A stretch of DNA of 64,000 bases. It comes from Cardinalis cardinalis. Lineage: Eukaryota > Chordata > Aves > Passeriformes > Cardinalidae. Below the pieces are notes generated by a model. That model did no database searches. It saw nothing but the letters and a program-made list of their open reading frames with translations, and was not told where the DNA came from. Shown in pieces: positions 43,936 through 56,500 of this stretch. Position 1 is the stretch's first letter; the number at the start of each line of letters is the position of its first letter. The stretch spans positions 1,920,882 to 1,984,881 of the forward strand of contig JACDOX010000111.1 of NCBI GenBank assembly GCA_014549065.1, written 5' to 3'. Made by a program: the position numbers and the translations under genes.

Positions 43936-46900
43936 GACTGCTGGTATTAAAGTAGTCAAACAAAAAAGATAGATAATTTTTTTTTTTAACATGGTACAGT
44001 GTCCTAGATGGAGAATAACCTCCACAGTTTCTGCCTCACTGTGCCTGGATTCCTTTCTAGGGTTTTCACTATGCCTCTCCAAGAGCATCAGTGGAAAAAT
44101 CCAGGCTTACTCTCANTGCATCGTTTGTGAGTTGCTACAAACATTTCCATAGGTTTCNAGTGACATTTAATTTTTTTTTTCAGAAAATATTTCTATTTCT
44201 CCTGTTTGGTATTTTTTCTTCTTGTTGCTTAAAAAATAAGAAGGGCAGGGAAGACCACAATAAACATGNTGAAAAAAAGTTTAAATACCGAATTATTGTG
44301 CTTTTGTAGGGCTCCCTTAATTTCCTTGTAGCTCCAAAGTTGAAGCTNCTTCTTTTAGAAAACTCAATTTCCCCTCTANTTTTTTNAAAATGACACCTGG
44401 ATGTTTTTGAATTACTGCACTGCGCACCGTTATTAAAATACTTAAAATGGCAATGAAGTATTGATGCATTCCATGAGTTCAGTCCTTTTCATTGCCAGGA
44501 ATCTTTGGCTCCAAAAGAGCAGCCCTACTGAAAAATCTGCCTGAGCATTTCACGGTGCCTTGTTTCCATTTCTATTTAAAATGACCCCCATGAAGCAGCA
44601 GAGAGGAAGGAGGAGTAGCCAGGACACCCATTCTGAAGGATGTAACTGGTGCTGTGAGGGCCACAAAGGCAGAACTGAAGCAATCACAAGCACCCCTCTT
44701 CTGTTTGCTGTTGAGTCAGGCACACAACTTACTCCATTTACAATTACTGCAAATCCATGCATGAACACACCAAAATACAAAGCTGGCACCTCATCTGTAA
44801 GGTGCTGGCCTGTTGGTTTGGACTTTTTCTTCCCATTCTAGAAGGCAGATGTGAATTAATCTTCACCTTGACTACCTCTGGCATCACTCTCCATCTAAAT
44901 CTGCTCCTNATCATTTTCCAGAAAGTGTCTGTGGCTGATTAAAGCTCTGTACTGACAGGGCACATTAATCAGATGAAACAAGTAGCTGATGAGAGACATT
45001 TCAGAAGTTAAAATATGTAACATTTATCTGCTGTCATTCTGTGTGCTCTGTCAAAATAGGAATTGCAGCAATTATGAACATGAAGGCACATACCCTATTT
45101 AAGACAGGCTGTTCCTAGTTCATTAAATCAATCAGGTCTCACTTTCAGGGCCAAAAAGTTACAACTGTGATGTTATTCCAGAAGGATCTCAGTAAGCAAC
45201 ATCCAACAAATTAGCATCCATNCTCTGCTTAGGTGTGTTTTCCCATTAATGCTAGTCTGTGATCAGAAGCCTTTACACACATATGCATTCACGTCTGAAA
45301 TTCTCACCTGAAAGGCAAAATTTTCATACCTTGAATACAGACATTTACCACTTCCATAAAACTTTATTTCAGTGACAAGAGGTTTTCTTTGTAACTGCAT
45401 GTAATAAATTTTTTTAAAAAAAGGATTAAACTGTCCTTTTTTTCCAGGATATGAAGTTGTTCATTCAGAGCAGAAATTCAGTAAGCTTTCATATTTGTCA
45501 TTTTGAAACACTTACCTTTCATTCTTAGTCTAATTTTGGGGTNACCTCAAGACCTAACAGTTTTATGATACATTTTTTTTTTGGTCAGTAGGAAATGACA
45601 TAATCTTTAATAGATCTTACTTTTCAAGTCTCCTATCTCTGGTAAATCAAACTTACCATCTCTGCCATATTACTGTACCTTCATGTTTCTATGATGATTC
45701 CCAACTGAGTTGAGGCACTAACAACAACTTCATTTTAAAATACAAGATTTTGATGATGTCTTGCAAACATCTGAGTTCAATGCCCTGTTTTCTTTGCTAC
45801 ATAAGACCTTCAAACAGGTAAAAAGTGATATAAAATATTTTAGGCTAGATATTATCAGCTACTATGGGGGGAAAGTAAAGGAACTACTTATAAATGAAAA
45901 AAAAAATTAAAATTAAAATTACAGTTTAACAGTCCAAATATCCACCAATTCTGTCATAGGGAGTGCAGCTCTTACTAGCACACAGTAGTGTCAATCACCA
46001 CGAGGACTTCTAAAATCTTTTCTCAATGCTCATGTAAGTGATGTATATATATTAAAATTTGTCATAATGTATCTAGTTACACCCATATTTAATAAATATA
46101 TGTCTATTTTATCTATTTAAATTTAGAAACACATGTGTTGCAAAGTTGTTGTGCATTCCTATCCCTCTACAAAAGTCCTCAGTAATGATTTTGCTAGATA
46201 CTGCCAGGGTCAGATATAAGTATCTGGTAAATCCAGATGAATGGAAAACAAGTGTGCAGAGAAGAAGTTAAAATATTTTTATAAGGTAACAATTTCCTCC
46301 CAATTCTCAATGTAAACCAGTAAATATTCTCACACTGACAATGAGTAAGCTATACTAATCTTGTTCCATACAACACTGGCCTCTTAAACTGTCCCCCTCC
46401 TACAAAATGTTCTTCTAAACAGGAATGGAAGCACGGGGTGGTGAGGGTGGGGGGTAAAGAGCTTCTAAATCAATCACAGATTAATTCTTCTGCCAGGTCT
46501 TCTTGAAAACATTTCTGCTNGTATATGGTGACAGATGACTGTGCTCTGTTACCTTTATTTCAGATTTCTTGAGGGCAGCACACTAAGAACTGACACCAAC
46601 ACACCTTGAGGGATAGTTTCAACATTTTAATTGGTGCTGTTTTACAAGTATAAAAGAAAACCCATGTGTCAGATCTTGTATACTCTTATACACACAAATA
46701 ACCCCTGCTGAGCCATCCTTTGTGTGACTCAGGACTACTCAAAAGAGTAGAGTTGTCAGCAGTAGCCCTAAACCCTTCCATGGAACACACAGGCCCCTCT
46801 AACATTCATAGAGGAGAGTAAAAGCACAGTGAACTTGCAGCAAGAGATCACTCATTCATACNCAGACAGACTTTGTACTCATATTCCCATGTCTTCTCCA

Positions 46901-48752
46901 TGCAGCCACTGGGTGCACTGATAACACTCTCCATTATCTGGAGAAAAACTGCCTCTCCCAACTTTACAGCTGCTCCCTTCAAGCCCTGGTCTAACACAGC
47001 ATCGTTGTGTCTCCCCCCTGCACCTTTCCACCAGCAGTGGCAGCACAGCTGGATAAACCACCCTGGGCCATGGTGACACCAGGCACTGCACAGGCAACAG
47101 CCCCTCGTGCTGAAGGAATGTTTGAACTGTATTTGGTTATTCTGCACAACTAAGGCAAAACCATAGGACAGTAACAGAACCCACATGAATTTTTTTTTTT
47201 CCTCTCATAACAGTGATTTAAATATTCATCTCCCTATGCATGCACTTCAGGAGATTGGTATAAAAATAAAAAGTAATATGACACACACTCTAAATATGCA
47301 TATACAGTCTTCTGTGAGGTTTAATGGTACTCACTGTGTATTCATCCTGGGCTCCTGGCTCTGTAACTCTCCTACATTTGCCTTCACTGTAGCACCAACC
47401 TGGCTGAGGTTTGTGAAGCTTTCACTGTTTCCAAATGGCACAATCACAACTGCACCACCACTTACAGTGTCCAAACTCTGCTTTAAGCTCTCTCTTTAGA
47501 TATGACCTACTACTACATATGAAGCTACTTTTTAAATTTTCCCCCAAAGACTAATGTTTCTGACCTGGGNACATCTGTAGATAGGCAGCCACTGTAATTC
47601 CCTGATTATTGACATTGATGAGTCTCCAGCTATAAAGACAGATGCTCAGTTTTGGATAAGAACACCAGAAAATTTGAGCCTGTGGGCTGAACTCCACAGG
47701 TTTGGAAGAAAAGGTTACATTCTCCCTTGCTCCTTTAACTCTCTACTGAAAAAGCAATAATATTTTACATCTTGAAAAGCACAGAGAAATTCTATACTGT
47801 ACTTTCATATACAAAGGTACAGAGAAACAGGGAGTCTTCAAGAAGTCAATTCAATATCCTATTCTCCTCTCCTCAGAGAAATTAGAATGGAGGTGTTTGG
47901 TGTCTTTCCCAGATACGAGGCACATTCCCATGGCAAAATCAAGCCAACAATCCCATTACCACCCACCAATAATTTAATGACATCTACATACACATACCAT
48001 ACACAGACACATATTTAGCAAAATGAAAACATAACTCCATAATAAAACTGAAATATGAAGACATTCATTTACACTGTAGTAACAAAAAAAATAAAAGCAG
48101 GTTATGTCTTTGCAGCACTGCAGGTGACATATTTCATTAAAAATTACCCCAGACCTGAGTTTGAGACATTTCTAAAACAATTATGATGATGTCATCCCTA
48201 TTAAGAGCTTCACATCCTGCATGAGGACAGAATGGAGGCTAAGCTTCAAGCACTGGGAGATGCTTTGGTCATCAATAATTTGTTTCCATGAGCAGCCATA
48301 ATGTGTAACACTCAAAAGAAATGTTAGGAAGGTGCTAAGCAAACAAAGTGCAAAATGCTTTCACTTAATTTGTGAAAATACATATGGGTCTGTGTATTTT
48401 CACTAAATTCTTGTGTGTTCATCTGCTAAAGCTTTCTCAGAAACTTGCAAAATACAGAAACACTTTTATTTGCAGTGATGTATTGCTGAGAACAAAAAGT
48501 CAATGACTTCCATTTTCTCTTTCAGACTTCAGTATCAGGGCTGTGATACTTCTGAGGTAAAGAAGTCAGAGGGTTTTGAATTAATGATATTAAACTAATT
48601 ATAATAAATCACAGCTCAAAAAGAAGGAACCAGTGTCTTCTATCCGAGTACTAAAAGTCAATGAGCTGCCTACTTGGTGCACTACCAAACCCCTGATGAT
48701 CAGGTTAGTGCTCATCTCTCTAACTTCAGCCATCTAAAAGTCAGATGACTTT

Positions 48753-48798
48753 AGTCAGAACTAATTAGTCAGAACTAATTAGTTAATCAGAACTAATT
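48753..48798. repeat. three-copy tandem repeat
   Basis: Unit agtcagaactaatt occurs twice back to back (48753-48766, 48767-48780), followed by a third expanded copy (agttaatcagaactaatt, 48781-48798). Confidence 0.85.
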
Positions 48799-49428
48799 GT
48801 GAAGGCATCTGGTTAACACTGAGTAACAGGTCTCCAGAGAGTGATTCCTATCACCTACATTTTGAGATGGGGTGAGTCACTCCCTGAAGATGTGCACTGG
48901 AGAGCACCTACATGACTGGTACACACTGTCTGCCCACTCTAGATATTTATACAAAATGAACACCACCCTGACACTAGAACATCACAAAGTATTAAAGAAA
49001 TAAAAATGACAGAAAAATGAGCTATTCCAGAACATCACAATTAATGTGTTAAATTTACTTCCCTCACTAACAAGCAGTAAACATGAAGGGNGAAACAGTG
49101 CAAAGCCAGTAACTCCTCTGTCCATTCTCAGTAACAGTCACATCTCTGTGTCAGTGCTGTCTAATTGGCTGTTTCATGGCAACCCAGACTACAGCGCATT
49201 TTGCAAGTCCAATTCTTCTACCACTGAGAGAAGTATTATCTTATTACACTGATTAGAGTGTAAAATAGTCTGCAATTTGATCAAAGCAGACCACAGCTAC
49301 AGTTCACACATAGTCCAGGTCTAAGCTCTGTTTCCATGCTAGGGTNGCATGCCATGGGACATCCTGGAATGAAAGTCATTGCCTTCCATCCTCAGACTTC
49401 CTGCGTAAGGTGAGCATCAGGACAGTTT

Positions 49429-49489
49429 CTGAATGATGTCTCCAATAATGACTTAAAATAAGCATGTGACAATAAACCTATGTGCAAAA
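49429..49489. repeat. 61-bp duplicated segment, copy A
   Basis: Aligns without gaps to 52030-52090 with 5 mismatches (about 92%). The shared core includes aataaacctatgtgcaaaa. It lies about 215 bp past the XK stop codon, in the probable 3' UTR. Confidence 0.8.
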
Positions 49490-49703
49490 AGGCTCTGAAA
49501 TAGAAATCTACAAACGATTGCTCTCCGTACACAAACACAAATACTCATACACTGCTCTCCACAAAAACAGGCATGTCAGCCATCATGCAGTGCTACATCT
49601 GCAAGAAAGAAATCCTACCCACAAGACACAATGTCTAAGATACACAATGCTCCCAGCAGGTGATCTGCCACCTTCCAAAGGCACCTACTTGCTCCCACTT
49701 GTA

Positions 49704-50533
49704 CTAGGCATTGGAAGAAACACTTTGATGAATATTCCTGTTTTGAGAATCTATTGTCTTGCTACTGCCCCGTGCTTCATCAGTATTTTCAGGAGATTTC
49801 ATCACCACCACCTTGCCTGTCAGCAGAGTGGATTTGTGATGCTGGCAAATAAAGTAGAGNATCTTGAAACAGGACAGCAAAGCTTCAGTAATGCTGGAGG
49901 AGAAAAGTTTTTTGCACGGGTGACAGAACTGGTAGAACACCAACATGAAGAAGATGCCCATGCAGTAACCTATCAGGAGCTGCAGGAACAACAGTGGGGC
50001 ACAGACATAGAGGTAGAAGTCTGTTCTGTAAATGTACCACATCAGCAGGAGGAAGGCGTTCTCCATCAGCCGCACGATGTAGTACACGGTCATGCGGTAC
50101 CAGTTCTGCGATTTGCTGATCAGGTCGGGGTCGCTGAGCTCCACCTGCGCTGCCGACCAGCAGAACATGTTAATGCCAGCGTACAGGAACGTGAGAAGGC
50201 ACAGGACGATGGTAGTGCCCAACCTGCTCAATTCCTTCTCTATGTTCTCAGGAAATGGCGACTTGCTAAGCCAGAAGAGAATCCAGGGGTAGAGGAAGAA
50301 ACCTAAGAAATTCAGTAGCACGACGACAAAAACCCAGATTTGAAGCACTGAACCGAAAAGCACCAGCACCGTGACTCGTGTGGCNATCTCAAAGCTCCTC
50401 CACATGAATATGCAGAGGTAGGCGGCAGGTTTCACACGGACATTGTAATCGTCGTACTTTATCTTAATGGCTAGGATGTTGCAGCGTAAGGCGCCGTAAA
50501 CGATCGACAGGAGAGAGAGCACCATAAAAATAC
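49704..50533 (-). CDS. XK: XK exon 3 (coding part)
   Basis: 830 coding nt after the ctctgtag acceptor. It encodes most of the membrane helices and the divergent cytosolic tail (ending IHQSVSSNA). Ambiguous bases at 49860 and 50385 are both third codon positions (ATN). Confidence 0.95.
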
Positions 50534-53500
50534 CTACAGAGAGAAAAGACAAATCAGGACCTTCAGCTTAGCAGCAGGCATTGCATCAGGAGAGTGCAGG
50601 TGCAGTCATTGTCACTGCACTCCTGGGGATTTACAGCAGGGTGTAATGCCACGGGAGCCATTCCCAGCCCATACTTGAGTGAAGGAAATGAACTCTACCC
50701 CAGTCAAACCCAGCACATTACTCTAAACCTACCTCCTATTTTGGTCCCTGCTTGATACTTATTCAGGAAGCTGGTAAGAAAAAGAAGGCACTCAGCAGTC
50801 ATGAGTGTCTGTCCCTCCTCCCCCTANCCAGGGCTGTTCATACACAGGCTGTCCTTGGTAATTTTACAGCTCAGTCATTACNGTATCCAACTTGCCCCCA
50901 AACTCCTACAGTACTCCACAAGGCGCAGGGGTGCTACTCCCTTTCCATACGGATGAAAAACTGCAAAATAGAAGCTGAAACTTTGGAGTAACTTGGACAT
51001 GCAGATAACTTGNTGCTTGTGAAGTTCTGTGTCAAAGCAAATCACAAAAAAGGTATGTGATACAGCTCAAAATTGAAAGCTGAAGGAATTTAAACCCAGC
51101 ACTGTCCCCATTGTCTCTGGCTGTGTAGAGAGATATTTACTCACCTGCCTGCACTGTGTTTTCCTATACATCAATTTTCTTTATACNCTAATCTGTATCA
51201 CGCATTTAAAAAAAAAACAAACCTCACTCCTATTAAAAATGACTTTAAATTCAGATCAATTTTTGTACCTCCTACCTACCCAGAATCCCTGAAAGGTAGG
51301 TTTCACATTTAAATTCTGCAGAAAGTGAAGGCAGAGACCAGATGTTACCTGGCACTGCAGGAGGGTGCCCTGTCTTGCTGTATTAAGTAGGTACAAATGT
51401 ACANGGATACTGAACACAGAGAATAAACAAAGTGCTAACTGCCCACAGGTTTTTTTGTATTTGCATGTACAATTATATAAATTTTTGNTCACAATAACAT
51501 GCTGAATGGCTGATATTGCCTCAGATATAATAATTAGAGTTTGGAATTCCTAATTATGTCAATTACATTTGCAATGCTTAGCAACCAGTGTTTTCTGCAG
51601 CCTTCAATTAGTTTGTGCGCCAATAACCTACAAATAAACATTTGTATCCTATAAATAAACTGGATTTCCTGTTTTGCTATAGCTATATGGCCAAAATTAT
51701 CAGGGTTTGAGCTTTTTTTCTAACTAGAAGTCACTAATTTCTAAGCAATCCTTTGGAAGAAACAAGTGTATTTTAAGACCTCTAACAACTTTCTAAGATA
51801 ATTTTCTCTATAATTTCAGCTAATCTCATTATGACCCACAAACACCTCTGAACTACTTTGGAAAATAATTAAGTCTTTATGTCTAATTTTCCAGGGCACT
51901 CAGTAAGGTGAAAAACATTTATCATTTTATATGGCAATTTTGTACGTGCCAGTTTAGTGGTGCATATATTCTCTGGAAATGTTTATGTTGAAATTGTTTG
52001 TAGGTAGTTTTTACATCCTTCTTACAGCACTGAATAATGTCTCTGATAAAGACTTAAAATAACCATGTGACAATAAACCTATGTGCAAAAGACACATAGA
52101 TCTGGGCACTTTTAATTGTTATGTCTTGGAAAAACATCAGCTGAAAGCAGAAGAACAGGTGAGTTGAGTCAAGAATATTGCTTGATGTCCTACAGCTTTT
52201 TACAAAATCTTTCCTGTAGTTTTGAGCTGTGAAAGAAAATAAATTCCAGCAGCTCGTGAAGCAAAAGCATGTTCTCAGAGTTAAAGGAACATAAAGATGT
52301 ACCCACTGGGGACTGAGTGCTGCTGTGCTGGAACTCTGCTAGCTTTCTGCTTTCACAAGCTGAAACATTGATCTTATTCCCATTTTCACTTTAGGGAATC
52401 TATATTAATCTCAAACCNATCTTGTAAACTCAAGCCTTCAAAAGAGGCATTTCTCCATTGATAGAAAATAAGTCATGCTGACTCTGGTTTAACACACTAG
52501 TCCAGTCCTACTCCTTTCCTAAAAGCTCAACGTTCAGTTCAAACATAATTTATAACTCTGTGAGAAAGATGGTTTGAAGCAACCACAAAGGGAAATACCA
52601 CAGGGTGACANTGTTGCTTTCACTCATCCTGAGCAGGCAAAGAAATCTAAATTTAAAAGGCAAAGTATCTTCCCCTGGAACATTTCCAAACCCTCCAACA
52701 GTCCTTATAAAGGCGGCCTTTCTCTTCTTCCTTCCTCTTCCCAAAAGGCTTTTCCTTCAAATCAGAGTCNGACACTCACAGTCATCCAGGGAGGCACTGA
52801 TTTGCTTTGTTGTGTTTTGTAATTACATCTGAAGTCCTTTCACAACCTGGTCCTTCCCACTTCAGAAACTGCTAAAACAGCAAATTCTGCTCTAGATGAG
52901 CTACCTCACAAGTTCCACTGAAATCTATTATAGATACTACAGTTACATGTATACAAAATAGAACTAGGACCCAGACTAGGCNAATACATGTGGATTTCCA
53001 ATGTTGTATTACATTTTTACACTTTTCATGATAAACAGTCACCAAAGCTTTATGTTGCTCACCACTAACCTCAAGACCTAGTCCTGCTTTTGCAGCTTTC
53101 TGGTTGTCTTGATCTTACATTCTTGGCAGAGTGTGAAATGACAGTTTTGAAGAACGCCAGACACTGGCAAGACGCCAGTAATCCATAAGAAAACATCCAG
53201 AGAAATTAATGGATGCCATGAAATACNCAAGAAATTTGCAGCATGGCTCTGNCTGACAAAGGGCNAGGCAAGGATGNNTGCTCTTTTCTGAAGTGTTCAA
53301 GCCAACACTGGAAGCAATAAGGAGTTTCAAACAGATTTGAAAAGGACATGCCATGCCCCCAGCATGATGGTAAAAGAGCTTCAGGTTCTCAGGTGATACT
53401 GACCTCATTACCCTGAACAAGCAGAATTTACACAGAATGACAAGGGATGTAGGAATCCAGAAAAATAACAGACTGAGGATGAGACAAGACAAAACACGTG

Positions 53501-56500
53501 GAAATCAAAATACAAGACAGTGATCATTATAACAGATGCAAATGGAAGAGAATCTGAAATTTGGANGACCAGTGTCAAAGAACAGGGAAGCTGAAGACAT
53601 CTGAATAAAAACAGGGTTGGCTGGATAAAGAGATTGCAGAACGTTTCAGTACATCAGCAGCTATGATACACACAACAAGAATATGGCTAGGACTCGTTTT
53701 TCTGATGAATGAGCTCTAACAGACATTGACACCATTCCTAGAACTTTTTTTTTCTTTGAATTTCTGTATTTTAGAATTACATCTGTATGGAGATGCTCCT
53801 GGGAAGCATGAAATAACTGCTGCATTTAAAAGTGGGTTCACCAAACTCTCTGGTGAACCAGCTTATCTTTGGTCATTTCACTCAGGGAACGTCACTTACC
53901 AGTTTGTGATTACAACTTATCTCAGCAGTGACTAAAAAAGCTAGAAGCAATAGAGCATTACAAATGATTATTAAATATGAAATTCTCTGATTGTCTAGAA
54001 CACAGGACTTCTCTNTGTAAATCATGACCAGTAACGTCAAAACCACTAATAAAAGAAAGACAACAAAAATGTGACCTTTCTCAAGTAAATGCCATTTATA
54101 GCAAAGTGACTGGAAATTTTGTTAATTGCACCATTCAGCAAAGGATTCAATCACGTTATCTCCATCCCACATCACAAGTGCCATGGTTATTTGAAGGACA
54201 TGCCTTAGTTATGAAAAACTCAGGGACTCAAAGGAGTAAGGTCTCACTCAGGAACTGGAAGGAGTAATGTCTTCCAAGAAACTACTGCTATGATGTTCTA
54301 GTTTTGGCTGGGGTAGAATTTTTTTTTTTTGTAGTAGCTGATACAGTGCTGAGTTGGGCTTCAGTATGAGAATAATGTTGATAACACACTGTTTTAATTG
54401 TTGCTCAGCAGTGCTTTAAGTCAAGGACTTTTCAGTTTCACATGCTCTNACAGTGAAGAAGTACTCAAGAAGCTGTGAAGAAGCACAGCCAGAACAGATG
54501 ACCCAAACAAGCCAGAGGGATATTGCATATCATTGGTATCATACTCAGTGTATTAACTGGGGAGAGTTGTCTGGGAGGAGCCAATCAATGCTGGGGGATG
54601 GTTTGTGCATCACTTGTCTTTCTTGGGCTTTATTCTTTTCTCTCTCTCCCTCCATCCCTCCCTATCTTCATTACTACTACAATTATGATTATGATTATTG
54701 CTATCATTATTACTATTATATTTGACTTTATTTCAATTAGTAACTTGCACCTTAGCCTCAGCCTCCCTACCTGTGTAAAGTTCCTCTCAGGGCCTTAGAG
54801 ATCCAAGAGCTATCTAGCGTCTCAGTGGAAATGCACCTTCAANTTCACACAGGTGCCAAAGTCCTTTCTCACACTGAAAAGCTGTTTGTCCCATGATGGT
54901 TCTCCATTTAGCAGTGTGCCAGNAAACCAAGAGCACATCATAGAAGCAAGATGCAGAGTTCCACAGTAAGACAGATATGTCCTGGTAAGCCCATGTTGGT
55001 GAAGACTTAACAGCTTGGATCTAGAGATGAGACGACCACAGTTGCATAGCAGCTTACTGAGTCCTGTGTTTTGAGTCCAGAATCAGTCTGGCACAAGTAA
55101 AGACAGTTCATGTTCTCAGTTCATACTTAAAAATGCTTTCCTGAAAGTACATCCTCCCTAAGGCAGCATGACAAAACACGCTCTGCAGTGTACCCCAAGG
55201 AATTTTCCAGAAAGTTTTGCTCAAAAAACAAAATGGAACAGAGGTAATTTTAAAATTCTTCATGAAGACAGCTTGGGGTTAGGGTTAGGGTTAGGGTTAG
55301 GGTTAGGGNTAGGGTTAGGGTTAGGGTTAGGGTTAGCTCNNTCCCTCCAGCTGCCTCCCTCTCATACCATAATGGTCACTTTATCAAATCAGTGTTTTTA
55401 CAGCAACCCAAGTGTGCTACAGAAGGTGTCATAGCCTAAAACATGACAATATAAACTTGAAAGTAACATCACCATCAAAAGCTATCAGGGAGATGAAACC
55501 CATTGCAGAATGTTTGGTTCTTGTGCAAGGCAGCTNTAACTGACTGCCCTCCCACTCAAACACCAAAAAGGTCAAAGAAACAGNTCCACCTACTTCTGGC
55601 CACCGTGACCTCCTGCTGCAGGACACAGATGTAGAGCTGGAGTGTGAGCTGGGGCGCTGAGCCGAGGAAGGCCTGGATGACAGAGGCCCTGCTGAAGGCA
55701 GACCTGTGTGTGCGCAGCTTGCCTTCAGCCTGTCCCACTTCCTTCTCTACTTCTTCTGAGTACCCATCCTTGGGCATCTGCCTCTTNTTTGTGATGCTGA
55801 CATAGGGATCTTCAACTCTGCCAGCACGGAAGTAAATATAAAGGGCTTCCACACACCTACAAGCAAACAAGGAGATAGAGTAACAGGGAAAAATGAAAGA
55901 ATGAAAGGTCTCCCCACTNCCTGGTATTCTAAGCAGTCACATACCAAGTCCTAAGGCATTTTTTAATAGAGCAAAGCCTGTAGGTTTTCTCCTCCTGGTA
56001 AACTTGGAATATGACAGATTTCATTCTTTAAAACAGAAATTATACNTTACTAGAGGGCAGGAACCTGGCAGTGCCCTTTGGGCTGCTTGTAGTACTCAGA
56101 CTTGGGAGGAGGCCTAATTATTTTCTGTGAGCTGTCCTTGCACTCTGCTGTCCCATTAAAGTCCTTAAACTGCTCATCCACTACAAGGATGCCAAACCCA
56201 GGACCCAAACTGGAAGTGTATTACTTCAGCTACTCATGTTTTTTCCTTCTTGTTCTCGATTAATCTGTGACATGCTAATGGCAATAAACCCACTTTTCAT
56301 TCCTTTGCCTTAAAACATATGAAAGGAAAAGTTCGGGGTACAAGCAGGTGCACACACCTCCAAACTTTACCAAGCAATAGTTCAAAACACCAGTAACATG
56401 CCAGACCAGTAAAAAGGGGCAGTTTTGAGCCTCACAACCCTTGAAGTCAACTTTCTTTTTTTAAGGCACAAGACTAGGAGCTTTAGTTCCTAAGTGTGCA

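Larger units (their letters stand above)
38371..49703. other. intergenic CYBB-XK, including XK 3' UTR
   Basis: About 11.3 kb without a supported gene. Contents recognised: a CR1 fragment at 38895-39070, a CpG island at 41030-41350, AT-rich DNA at 43850-43935, a small tandem repeat at 48753-48798 and a duplicated 61-mer at 49429. The right part must hold the XK 3' UTR, kilobases long in human. AATAAA on the - strand is seen at 48465-48470 and 46554-46559, but its end cannot be fixed. Confidence 0.65.
50534..55593 (-). other. XK: XK intron 2
   Basis: 5060 bp. It holds copy B of the 61-bp duplication (52030), an antisense LTR (54295-54775) and a telomere-type repeat (55276-55335). No coding sequence seen. 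Confidence 0.85.

Noticed and set aside
46848..47186. 112-codon open frame on the - strand downstream of XK
   Set aside because: Falls in the probable XK 3' UTR, ends in an ambiguous codon, and has no recognisable domain.
49482..50306. 274-codon open frame on the + strand
   Set aside because: Antisense shadow of XK exon 3, whose - strand frame is clearly the conserved protein.
55168..55434. Open frame with a Leu-Gly repeat
   Set aside because: It is a translation of the TTAGGG array.
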